Positions 1 to 9,909 of a stretch of 64,000 nt of DNA are shown here, one piece after another. The translations under genes were made by a program, and so were the position numbers. The stretch spans positions 7,254,001 to 7,318,000 of the forward strand of contig OX637297.1 in NCBI GenBank assembly GCA_951799445.1. Direction: 5' to 3'. The notes beneath the pieces are model-generated. The model did no database searches and was not told the DNA's origin. It was given only the letters and a program-made list of their open reading frames with translations. The stretch comes from Pseudisothecium myosuroides (Eukaryota > Streptophyta > Bryopsida > Hypnales > Lembophyllaceae). Every line of letters begins with the position of its first letter. Position 1 is the stretch's first letter.

Positions 1-178
1 TTACTAATTATTCGCTACCATCCACGACCCTTAGGAAACGTTAGCAAAAAAGATCCATTGCTTGGAAGGCACAGTGGACCGCGCTCACAACACCCCCATA
101 TATTAAAAATGTGGATAAAGGCATAGAACCTGGTCGGTGTTCGCTTTATTATCAAGGGTGGGTAATCTAGCGCCCACA
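1..178 (+). mobile_element. End of a giant-LTR retroelement LTR, opposite orientation to the main copy
   Basis: These bases are the reverse complement of the first ~178 bp of the LTR that begins at 35888 and 49484, with roughly ten differences by eye. The segment ends in GCGCCCACA, the LTR edge. It is not followed by the primer site seen next to the 5' LTR of the complete copy, so it is the outer edge of a 3' LTR or a solo LTR. The rest lies left of the window. It abuts a decayed coding sequence, so the element inserted into that gene. It is more diverged than the two LTRs of the nested copy are from each other, so it belongs to a different insertion. Confidence 0.85.
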
Positions 179-640
179 CCATCGTAACCGTAACTCGGGT
201 GGGCTTTTCCGGATACAAAATTGAAATTAGGAATTCCAGCATCCGTCTCTGCCTAGCATCCTTACAGTCACTCACAGGGTATCCATCCTTGGCGGTGACC
301 GGATTTCAGAACTTCTCAATTCCGTACTTCTCTACCCAAGAACCTAATCCGTTCTTCTTGAACTAGTACACTTCCGCCCAGGTATCCGCTGTCCAAGCTA
401 AGGGTCACCCTCTCACTATCAACTCAAACTGATTCGGGACCCCGGAGATGAGTTCCTCGAGCATCTCTTGGTCCTTAACGTTCCATGGCCTTTGTATCAA
501 ACCTAGGCACCCCATTCGCGTTAGATCTTCCTCTAACTGCTTCCGGAGGGTCAGGTTAGATTGTTAGAAGGGATAACCGGACTAACCACTCGAGCCGTGA
601 CTGAATACCGACGCGCTATCGGATTACTAGGTTCCGCCAT
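179..640 (-). pseudogene. Decayed ORF truncated by the LTR insertion; family not recognised
   Basis: On the minus strand an ATG at 638-640 starts a short frame (MAEPSNPIARRYS...). After an apparent one-base shift near 560, a second frame runs to the LTR edge and reads like real protein (for example LEEDLTRMGCLGLIQRPWN and LAWTADTWAEVY). Three stops interrupt it: TGA at 405-407, TAG at 363-365 and TGA at 306-308. Each is one C-to-T step from CGA or CAG. The reading frame continues to base 179, where the LTR cuts it off. The layout (TATA-like box, short leader, ATG) suits either a host gene or the gag region of another retroelement; I do not recognise the family. Confidence 0.5.
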
Positions 641-1087
641 GATTTACCAACACAACAAACTAAATCCGGTGTAATTGGCATCGACCTCACCTTTCTCTCC
701 CTGTCGCGATCCCTAACTCACCACTCTTTCTCTCAACTAAGCACGCACAGAAGTCAGCAAAGTGAGAATGGAAGAGAACTAGGGTTGGCGAGAGCTTAAA
801 TACCCGTCAAATTGTCGACCATTCCCGGTGGAGAATAGAAAGGAGACTGTCCCCGTAACGGTTCCCTAGGGTCGTAGGCTGAAAATCTAATCCGTAGCCT
901 GTTCCGATCCCATTAAATCCGGATTTGAGATTTCTTTCTTCTTCCAGTAAATCAATTTTAATGGATCTAGAACTTCGGAATGTGCCTATCCAAAATTTAT
1001 CTGCATCCGGATCTAATTTCCTATATCTTACCGAAATTTTAAAATTTCTGACTAAGTTCTAACCAAATTCTACGTTACGTCTCTTCA
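641..1087. other. Upstream region of the decayed minus-strand ORF; no gene seen
   Basis: No coding frame is supported here. On the minus strand TATTTAAG at about 795-802 is a reasonable TATA box, about 155 bp upstream of the ATG at 640. The stretch between is rich in GAGAGAAAG-type leader sequence. The part from ~900 to 1087 separates this promoter from the 3' end of the LINE; no poly(A) run marks the LINE end. Confidence 0.35.
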
Positions 1088-1489
1088 TTATGAGTTTCCG
1101 TGCTCCCACAATAGTAAACAACGGAGTATGTTATAGGGTGTTTCAAGTGTTGCCCTGCACGATTGACTGAAGTGTCGGTTCAAGAGTCCAGCTTTGTTTA
1201 GTGTTTCCTCGTCCAGTATATCTGCGATTGTGAGTTGCAAGTGGAGTAGGTTGTGTTGTCTTTGGAGGGTGTTGAACTGGAGCCATGCTCCCCTGACCTG
1301 CTGGCATTCAACAAATGCGTGCCTTACAGTCTTCGTAGGTGCCGTTGGACAAAGCTTGCAAGCTCCGTCAAGGTCCATCGCTTGTAGCCAACTGCCGAGT
1401 AGAAGGCCCTCTGCTTGCAGGAGACATAAGAAAGAGCTAACTTTCTTAGGTAACCAACGGTGCCATATTTGCTTGTGTATTTCCTTCAT
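1088..1489 (-). pseudogene. LINE ORF2 C-terminal zf-RVT domain
   Basis: The 133-residue frame carries the zf-RVT signature found at the C-terminus of plant LINE ORF2: IWHRWLPKKVSSFL, then a CKLC pair, then HAFVECQQVRGAW. The Cys-x2-Cys and His/Cys positions are kept. It is separated from the RT by 2328-1490, where the frame is broken by several stops; this gap should encode the region between RT thumb and zf-RVT but reads only in pieces. Confidence 0.8.
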
Positions 1490-2327
1490 GTTGTGAGTTG
1501 AGTGCCCTTGGAATCTTAGTCAAAGCTCGTACCTAGTAGGCCTAACTTGTTTGTGAATTCCTTGCCAATACCCTCGTTTGGCCATGTATTTAAACAAGTG
1601 TGTTTTTGGGAGATTGGCAATCTGTTGCCAGTTCCACTCACTAGGATCCTATGCAAACTTTGATAAGCGGGTTGGGTTATGTAGCCACAGCGTTGTGTTG
1701 GGGGAATGGGGTGCCCGAGATTGAATCCGATTGTTTGCATGGGTTTTTTGTACCTGACCCGTATGGGATGAGTGTCTATACCATTTGCAGATATCTGTGT
1801 CGTGCTATGTTTCTTGATCTCCTCCGTAGCTCCCTGTTGAAGGTAAGTGTCCACTGTCATGGTCTCTTCCTGCTATTCTCTAATGTGGTATATATCGTCA
1901 TAGGTTGGCCTTCCGCATCCGTTGTAATCCAGTCCCCCACTTGTATTGGTTGTGCTTGATTAGGGTTTCTTAGAATGTTCGTGATGACTTGTGTCCTTTG
2001 CTTGTTGGTGTTCCTAGACCTAGTTGTTTGTAATAGGTTCGTGGCTGGTCGCCAGTCCTTTTCCTATGTCTCCCATATGTATTGAACTAGCTTGAGTCCT
2101 TTTGCAGCCCAATTTGAGAGTTTGCTTCCTAGTTCTAATCCTAATGGAATTCCGCTGTTAATGATCCAAGGATTGCCAAAGATTGGTTGTTGTAGCAACT
2201 CCTGCAGCGTTTGAAGCTCCTTCTACTTCACTCCATTTTTGGTACTGCACCAAGCCCGCTACAGCGCACCCCATAGTGTTGATCTTATTGGTTTGGTTTG
2301 GGTAAGTGTCATTAACCAGTTGCGGCC

Positions 2328-2867
2328 TTATGGCCATTTGTGGTTCCTTGGCGGTTGAATTGTATCTATTCGGTGTTGAAGCAGTGCTCGCCATGACCTT
2401 CTCCTAGCCTGTAGCCCTCTTATCATGAATTTGGCTAGCAGGGCCTGTGTTTGTGCTTGGGGGTCGATGATTTGTGTGCCCCCTTTTGCGTATGGTGTTA
2501 TAGCTGCATTCCAAGTGATTCGGGCTCTTCTTTGGCCTTCCTTCCTGCTCAACCAAAGGTAGTCCTTTACCAATCCGTGAATGATCTTTAGTGTTTTGAA
2601 TCCTGTGTTTGCCATAGAAGCTAGGTACCACAATGAAGCCAGTATTATTTGATTGGCGACAAGAAGTTGCCCTGCTTGTGATAGAGCCTTTGAGCTCCAG
2701 TAGATCAACGCATCTCTCACTTGGGTGAACACCTTTTCATTTCTTATTGTTTGCAGAACCCTAAATGCCGTAGGGACGCCTAGGTATCTGCAATGTTCTC
2801 CCTGCTTAGCAAGTGGGCGCCTCGTGCTTTCCCCCATGTCCATGTCCTTTTTGTTAAAGATGCCCAT
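2328..2867 (-). pseudogene. LINE reverse transcriptase, thumb/connection part
   Basis: The 179-residue frame contains CRYLGVPTAF, the YLGxP motif that follows the catalytic palm in plant LINE RTs, then WSSKALSQAGQLLVANQIILASLWY, matching the downstream W..K.LS.AGR..LI..VL motif (only key residues are meant). It overlaps another frame at 2404-2631, which shows the region is frameshifted. It belongs to the same protein as the palm at 3036-3707. Confidence 0.8.
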
Positions 2868-2868
2868 A

Positions 2869-4040
2869 TTAGGTTTGTTTTTGGCTAGTTGATTTTGCTG
2901 CCGGACGCCTCACAGTAGAGGTCTAAGACCTTCAAAACCTTGTCCAAATTTTCCTTAGTTTCCTAATAAGGAGATTGAAGTGTTGTCAGCAAATAATAGT
3001 TCCATTCCTGTCTTGCCATTAGGCAGTTTGAGCCCTTATACTCTGTAGGTCTGGTCCTGAAGCATGTGTCCTAAGACATTTGCCACTAGTAAGTATAGGT
3101 ATGGCGCAAGTGGGCAACCTTGCCTCATGGCGCATCCTAGTATGAAGGCAGGGCTGGCCTCTTCATTTACCAGAACGGTGGACTGCGAACCTTCATATAG
3201 AGTTGCCCTCCATTGGAAAAATACATTGTGAAATCCCATCTTGCACATAACGGCCTGCAGGAATGTCCAACTTACTCTGTCAAAGGCTTTCTTGAAATTG
3301 AGTAGCATGAGCACTAGGTTTTGTTGCATTTTGACTGCCCACTCCATCAACTCCTCTACTACAAAAGTGTTATCTAGTATACTCCTCCTGGGAACAAATC
3401 CGGCGTGTGACGGATGAATTATGGTGGAAAACATTGGTTTCAATCTTGCTGCCAACAATTTGGCCTGAATTTTGTAGGTGGAGTTTAGGAGTGTGATAGG
3501 GCAGTAGTTAGAGATCGTGTGCTGGTTGCCCGATTTAGGAATGAGGGCAATCTTGCCCATCTTGATGCTCTCTTGTAGCCATCTTGTTGTCTTGATCAAA
3601 TTGGCTAATTCAGTTAGCAATGGGTTGGTGCAGTCCACGAGCTCCTTGCAGAATTCCAATGGTATTTGGTCCTGCCCTGGCGCTTTGTGGGTGGGTAGTT
3701 GGTCCATTGCCTATTAGATCTCCTGTATAGTAACTTCTCTGATGAGAAGTTGGCTTTATTCTTCTGTGATAATTGCAGATTTGCTTAGTACGCACCTCTC
3801 CCTCGCTATGGAATTAGCCTCTACCGCCTCGTCTTTTGCGTACAAGCTAGTGTAGTAAGTCATCATGAGCCTCCTCATTTCTTTGGGGTCGTTGGTCACT
3901 ACTCCATCATGGTGTAACTCCTTTATGTAATTTCTAGGTCTATGTTTCCAATGGAATTCAAAGAATTCTTTAGAGCATGTGTCATCTGTAAAGTTCCATT
4001 TGATGTCCAATTTGCTCTTCCATTTGTCCTGTTTCTCCAT
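2869..4040 (-). pseudogene. LINE reverse transcriptase, fingers and palm, catalytic residues lost
   Basis: The 4040-3756 piece (EFFEFHWKHRPRNYIKEL) and the 3707-3036 piece are in the same frame, separated by TAA at 3756-3758 and adjacent TAA and TAG codons at 3714-3711. RT signatures are clear: THKAPGQDQIPLEF, IALIPKSG, SNYCPITLLNSTYKI, HAGFVPRRSILDN, and GCAMRQGCPLAPYL. Motif A reads MLLNFKKAFDR where the family has LLDFEKAFD, so the metal-binding Asp is Asn (codon at 3297-3299). Motif C reads LLFADN at about 2982-2998 instead of FADD, so the second catalytic Asp is also Asn. Both are single G-to-A changes on the coding strand. Confidence 0.88.
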
Positions 4041-4624
4041 TCACATTTGGTGTAGTGTTTGCTGGACAAGGTTTAGATTTTATCTGGCCTATTCATCTTG
4101 CCAATTTTGGTGAAGTGCTGCCTTTGCGGCCTCTAGAGCTTTGAATTGGCTTTTAAAGATTTCCTTATGATTTGTTGTGTCCTGTCGCTTATAAGTGTTG
4201 ATGCACTTGAGTGTATTTTTAATGGCTTCTTCAACTTGTTAGGACCAAGTGTCTGCTGGGTTGGCTTCCAGCCCTGTCCTCCATGTCTCTTTAAGTGTTG
4301 TGAATCCCTCGGGTGAGCTTAGAAGTTGTGTGTCGAAAGTTGCCTTTGTCCGTGGTAAGCACATAATCTTGTAGATTTGGCAGTGGACGGCCGCATGATC
4401 TGATATGCTATTGAGAGTCAGCTAGGCCCTTGTATTTCCCCCGAGGTCGTGAACTCCCGGGCTTCCATAGAACCTGTCGATTCGCAATAAGATTGGGTTG
4501 CATATTTGTTTCCCCTGCCATGTGAAATGTTTCGTAGTCGCTTTGGAGAATTCATTGGAGTTGTAGACGTCTCAGAGCTTGTGAGTCATAAGCATTTCGT
4601 TCCAAACAAATCTCTCCCTTCTTG
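4041..4624 (-). pseudogene. LINE ORF2, eroded end of endonuclease and linker
   Basis: This stretch should encode the second half of the endonuclease (including the SDH-type region) and the linker to RT. Fragments read plausibly on the minus strand, but stops and shifts break every frame and no domain motif is intact. Confidence 0.45.
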
Positions 4625-5196
4625 TCATTGCTGTTCCCGTATAAGTTGTATATCAATTTGTCGCTGATTCGACAATGATCCAGTCTCCTCCCATAGCCAA
4701 TCAATTGGGGGAAGTTCAAACATCAACAGCGCGTGCCACATTCTTGGCCTAGCCACCGGTTGGTTGTAGTCGTATATGTTGACGATTCTGACTTTGATTG
4801 TTGGGGAGAACCTCAAGGTGATGTATTGCGCCCTACTCCCGAGCATTACTCCGTGCTCCTCAATATATGGGACAAGTCTTTCCGCTATGAGAATTCCTGT
4901 ACTGCCTTTGTATTTGCTCGTGGTGGCGGAATAGGTCGATTCATTCCAAAATTGTCTGCCCCCTTTGTAGTGTAATTGCGATGTTAGCTTCATGCAATCT
5001 CTAATTCCCATATATATTTCTTGGAGCAAGATAACCTGTGGTTTGGGCTCTGGTTGTCTGAAGAGGTACAAATGTCGCACCGTTTACAGGTGCCTTGTTG
5101 CCCTTGTCTTAAGCTGCGGACATTGAAGGTGATACAAGTGAGTGGCACCATCATGTTGCAAAATTGAGTAGTTCGTTGAACAGGCCTTGCGCCCAT
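4625..5196 (-). pseudogene. LINE APE-type endonuclease, N-terminal half
   Basis: Two overlapping frames give the start of an endonuclease/exonuclease/phosphatase fold: ITFNVRSLRQGQQGT (the WNVRGL-like opening strand), then PQVILLQEIYMG, where QE is the metal-binding glutamate motif. Further on, ARPRMWHALL sits where R..W..L precedes the GDFN motif, which is not preserved. In intact LINEs this nuclease nicks the target so that the RT can prime. Confidence 0.75.
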
Positions 5197-6639
5197 TCAT
5201 TCCCTTGCTTTTGTTGTTGTGTCTCCCCTATGCCTATCTCCGAATGAATTGGTATGGCGTGGCCTTTTGCTTTCTTGGCGGGGTGCTTGCTGGAAGATGC
5301 TTCCTATTCCATCTTTCTTGTCTGCAGTAGGCTTTGCTTGAATCCCTCTTTGATGTCCAAGTTGTGTAGCGCACCTTTGATAGGATTCTCTGTCATTGCT
5401 TCAAGGGTCACAGGTAGTCTCAGCCATGCGTAGCAGGTGGGTCGTTGTACATGGATGTTGTCCTTACTAATTTCCACATAAGGGAGTAATAGACAGCATG
5501 CTTCCTGCCATGTATAAAACCAGGTTGCATCCTCCCAATTCCTGAGTGGACTATATTTAATGTCATGCAACATGACCGTTTGTAGCTCCTCTGCTGTTTG
5601 GTCGAGAATGTATCCTTCGTCTGTTGTTTGTTCCAGGTTGCCATTGTGGTGTCGTGGGTGATTGTCAGTGCTTTAACGACCCTGTGCTACTTGGTTGCCA
5701 TGTCTGCGAGGTAGTATGTGGAGTGGTGTCTTGTGTCGAGCCCATGCGTTGGAACCTTTTTGACGAAGGTTGGGATTACCCTTCAGCTCCACTGCGATGC
5801 TGAGGTTGGAGTGATTAGTTCAAGGGCTTGAAAGAATGCTTGGGGTAGCGTTTATTGTTGGTATCCGTTTTCCTACAAGGGGGATTGGTCTGTCTTTGTT
5901 CCTGATGTAGGGATCTTCTTTTTCTTCTTGCTTTTAGCCGGTTGCCAGACATAGATGTTTATCTCCTCTTTGTCCCTTTGGGATCCCTCTTCCGGTCTTG
6001 AATCCTCTGAGGTGTACTGTGATATCTCATCCTCTTCTGAAGTAAGCTAATTGGATCCTTGCTTGTGGTATTGACTCTCGCATTGGGAGTAATTCACGGA
6101 GTGATAAAGTTGTAAGTCTGGTAGTCTCACGGCATTATGTTCTGGCATTGGTGATCCTTGATCGCCAATATTCCTTTCCTGCATCGGAATTGTTAGCTAT
6201 CAACTTGCTTGGTTGTCTTCCAATGTGCACTCCTTGCTGTCTCCCGAGTCTTGGACCATATTTGCATATGTTCTCTATTGATGGTCTGGTTCATTTTGGA
6301 GCCTTCTCTGCGGGGTGCGCCCGTTTGATTGCTGAGTCATTTCTTCTGGCTACTTCTTGGTTGTTGTTGGTATGCTAGGGTAGTCAACTTGTTGTTTTGG
6401 TAGCATCACCCTTTGGGTGACCTTAGTGAGGTTCATCTGGTGGCAGGTCCTTTTTGTGTGGTCGGTAGAGTCAAGCATAGTGTCTAGCTCTGTTGCTTCA
6501 CTTTTGGTATGGGTGTTGAAGGTGCTTGACTGGTTTCCTCTGTTTTCCTTGACGATCCATTTCTGTCCGCCTTTCTCTCCCTGCGACCTCAATTGACCTC
6601 CTTGGTGATATCTTTCTTCCTCCCTGTGTTGCATTTCGG
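5197..6639. other. LINE interior between ORF1 and ORF2; no intact frame
   Basis: The stretch belongs to the LINE by position and contains minus-strand fragments with low-complexity, polar composition (5304-5644, 6350-6634), consistent with the C-terminal part of ORF1 and the ORF1/ORF2 junction. No domain can be recognised. Confidence 0.4.
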
Positions 6640-7649
6640 GGCATACCTGCTGCTTTTGTTGCTCTTTAGGTTGACTTGAGGGCTCTTGCTATGCTTGCTC
6701 TACATTCGTCGATGTGTGCTAGTACAGAGGTCGTTGGGGTATGGGGGCTGGGCCTTCTGGTGTTGCGTCTTGTATTTCTTCCAAGGTGCCTCTTTGAAGC
6801 TTTGACCTGTTGTTTGCCTCTTTGAGTCTTGTCATTTGAGACTGGATCTTGGTCTGGTATTTCCACCCTTCCTATGGGTTCTTACGTTTGTCACAATGCT
6901 TTGCCATATGTCCAAATTTTTGACATCTCCTAATTGATCTAGTAGGCCACTGAATAATAGGCCATGCTTTGTGGATTCTCTTGGGTGTTCTCTAGGTATC
7001 ACTATTGATTTTGGTAGGTCATGTATGTATCCTTGGAGTATTTTGATCCTATAACCGGTTGTCTTTGTTCTATAGGACTCTAAACACTCCACCTTCAAGA
7101 CTTTTTTGAGCTTGGTTGTTAATATGGGGAGGCATGTTCGGTTTCTTTGGTGCCTACCTAAGCCCTGTATCTAGACCCATATTGGATATCAAAGTTCCAC
7201 GGCTGTCTCCGCTAATTCTGGCAAAAACAGAGGCAACCATCTAGCTAATATGACTTTGCTATGTCCCATATAATACTTCCCGTCTAAGGTATGATTGCTC
7301 CTGACTTTGTGTGTGAATGTAGCTTCAAAATACCTATTGTTGAGGAGTACTGTACTTTCGAGCGAAGAGTGTAGTGTTTCACGGGCCCATGTATTTATGT
7401 CTTTGTATGCCGATGTTTTGTCCACTACTTGCCCTACCATTGTGACATTCTTCGCTGCATTGCGGTGCTTCTTAATGATGTTGCTCTCTTCCTCACTAAA
7501 CTCTACTATTAGGTGCTCAACCTAATCAGTTAGCCCGGCATCTACCACCTTTGCTTCTAGTACTTGGGGTGGTGTTCATTGACATTGCTGTTTTGTTGAT
7601 TTGCTCCGTTCATTGACATGACGTGAGGTTCATTGGTGCCAGTCGTCAT
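6640..7649 (-). pseudogene. LINE ORF1: DUF4283-like RNA-binding region plus zinc knuckle
   Basis: An ATG at 7647-7649 leads into a frame broken soon after; the better part is 7440-7189, ending in ILARWLPLFLPELAETAVEL, the W.P.F.P.......PVW region of DUF4283 proteins. After a stop, 7098-6832 continues and the frame leads to RRCQKFGHMAKHC near 6905, a CCHC knuckle whose first Cys is replaced. Such ORF1 proteins coat the LINE RNA. Several in-frame stops make it non-functional. Confidence 0.7.
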
Positions 7650-8234
7650 TTTGTCTGCTATGTTGAGATCCGAAAGTGACGGTTGCAGCTACCCTCTCAA
7701 ACTGCGTGTAAGCGCGTCCTCTCTTGTCTTGTTGACTTGTGCTGCATTAAAGTGGGCGTCCTCTTGCCACACTTGATTTGCCTGCTTCAACTAACTACCC
7801 TCCAATGCCTCTTGCCTACTTTGTTAACTTTTGCTATTTTGTCGAAAAAAGGATCAGTTGGATGAGTCCTTCACAAACAATAGTTAGGTTGCGTGTGATT
7901 GTCTAATTGTAGAGTGACAACCCTTTAAATCCTAACCCTAATCACCGTCAGCTTCGCTTCGGCGCGGGGGTGTACTTGGAAATTGCAAATGAAAAATGTG
8001 CAATCTGCATCCTCGGAATTTGTTGTAAAAAGAAAAGATCTTCTACAATAGCTTGACTTCCAATGAGTGTTTTTGCAATTTTTTAAGCCAATGATTAATA
8101 TGGTGATGCAAAAGGATGATTTCAAGGGTCATCCCTTTGTCCTTTAAGCCAACAATTAACGCGATAATGCAAAAAGATGATTTCAAGGGTCAACCCTTCA
8201 TCTTCTAACCCTAAAGCGCTCCGACGTCCATATT
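7650..8234. other. Intergenic; 61-bp direct repeat at 8085-8205
   Basis: No gene is supported. Two adjacent copies of a 61-bp unit start at 8085 and 8146 (AAGCCAATGATTAA / AAGCCAACAATTAA ... GATGATTTCAAGGGTCA). A related ATCCTAACCCTAATCACCGT stretch precedes them near 7928. Confidence 0.5.
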
Positions 8235-8501
8235 ATGGACGATGAACGGAGGGCCTCAAAGCACTCTGTAGTCCAACCAACTTCTCACTCATCTAATGTA
8301 ATACTTGAATCTAGAAAGATAACCTTTCTTAACAACCACATTCATGAAATTCCGGTAAATGATGTTTCTATACAAAGTTGTAAGCAAAAATGTGCAAAAA
8401 TTCAAAAAAGGATTGAGGCGTTAAGGGTTAAGAAAAGAACCGGAGAAAGTTTTGACGAGAGAGAGCCGAAGAATTTCTCTTTTTTCTATTTCAATGATTG
8501 A
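8235..8501 (+). CDS. Small hypothetical ORF (88 aa)
   Basis: An ATG-started frame of 88 codons, Lys/Arg/Ser-rich, with a charged segment CKQKCAKIQKRIEALRVKKR that could form a short helix. No family is recognised, there is no supporting conservation, and it sits between the LINE and the PP2C promoter region, so it may be chance or a repeat fragment. Confidence 0.15.
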   Translation: MDDERRASKHSVVQPTSHSSNVILESRKITFLNNHIHEIPVNDVSIQSCKQKCAKIQKRIEALRVKKRTGESFDEREPKNFSFFYFND

Positions 8502-9909
8502 AATGAATTAGGAGTTTCATCGTTGTGGGATATGAAGATGTGGATGTCGCTTGTTGGTGTGTACGTTTGGAGGAGTGATTTGTTTTTAGAAGTGCTTTTT
8601 CCAAGTTTATATTGTTACCGCATTTGGCTTCTTTGCAATTGGGTGTTAATCGTTCGGTACACTGTTTGGAAAAAACAGTCGGCTAGTTCAAATTTAGCCG
8701 GTGGAATTGGGGAAAAAACCGGTTGTAAATTGAAAACATCGGCAAAAGTCCGGTGAAAAAATCTGTATAATTTCTATTTCCAGTAAAAAATAGAGAAAAT
8801 AACCGGACTCAATTCTTCAAAAACCGGTTCAATATGAGAAATTGAGAATTGAAGGAAATTAGCTGGTAAAAGTCAAAAAAATTCCGGAACACTGGTTCGG
8901 TATGCTTAGCTGCGGTTTGAACGATTGCCACTGTCGAGAATCCTGCGAGACCTTTTTGAGAGGAGCGAGGATGCTATTTTTAGTTTCTCTGTTTTTCTCT
9001 TGAACGGATCTTCTGCGATATCTGTTGCGGTTTCCAGTCTATCCTTCGTCTCTGCCCGAGTTTTTGTTTCAGCTGGTACAAGTTCTCTTACTTGCCGGCT
9101 ATACGGGAATGTTTTCATGAATGCAATCAATATATAAAGAAGTAAAGAAGCTCACTGGCACATGTTTAAGGATTTGGACACTGAGTACTTGAAGTCTGTT
9201 GCCAAGTTTATTTGTGGTGGAAATTGATTTCCAGATCACTGCTCCATAGAAACCTGAGGAATTTGACTGCTGTCGTAGGAGGCAGCAGCTCAAGTAGGGT
9301 TCTGGTGAGGTGAATCTCATGAGGACTATCATCTAAGGTGAAAGCATCTTTGTTCGCCCCCAGTTCAGCAGAGATTTGAAACCAGAAATTGCATAGTAGA
9401 GAATTTGTTTCGTGTGTATTTGAGGAGTCAGAGATGGCTCTTTTTAGCTTATGTTAACGTGAAGCGTGGATACTGATGCAGGATTTGTCTTCACGAATAA
9501 TTTTTGAATCGAGTGCGTTTAATGATTCTGTCAAGTATGTTGTCCTCACTTTCCTTATCTTTGTAAGATTTCTGCCTCGCTTATTAGAAACCTGCCGATA
9601 AACATGTTCAGAGGATGGTTATTTCTCTCAAAGCTTTTTTGATGATCGTCCTAATTACACCGTGTTTCTTTCTGCCTTTCAGATGATATTAGATTGACAA
9701 AGTGATTCTCTGTTCCCGAAAGTCTTACGTGTAGCTGTTGTTTCATATCAGGTAGTTATTATCCTTTCTTGGCGTGGAAAATATTACTTCCTCAGCAAGA
9801 GACGCTCTAAGCATTGAGAACGTCTCATGTCTGGATATGAATGGTTAGAAAATTCTCTACCTTGACTGGTTGCTAAGCATGGCGGCCGACTCGAAGTAGA
9901 AGCTGAGGC
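8502..9909 (+). promoter_or_regulatory. Upstream and 5' leader region of the PP2C gene
   Basis: No coding frame is supported. The segment 8640-8900 is rich in short ACCGG / CCGGT repeats (AACCGGTT-like, several copies). From 9400 to 9900 the sequence is T-rich with many GT/AG sites, which suits a long plant 5' UTR with intron(s), but I cannot place them. An in-frame TGA at 9904-9906 lies just before the first ATG of the PP2C frame. Confidence 0.4.

Larger units (their letters stand above)
1088..7649 (-). mobile_element. Dead LINE (L1-type plant non-LTR retrotransposon)
   Basis: In 5' to 3' order on the minus strand the segment encodes ORF1 (DUF4283-like region and zinc knuckle, 7649-6640), an APE-type endonuclease (5196-4625), reverse transcriptase (4040-2328) and a zf-RVT domain (1489-1088). 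This is the standard order of plant L1-type elements. Frames are broken repeatedly by stops and shifts, and both catalytic RT aspartate motifs are altered, so it cannot mobilise itself. No clear poly(A) tail or target-site duplication could be seen, so both outer limits are approximate. Confidence 0.9.
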
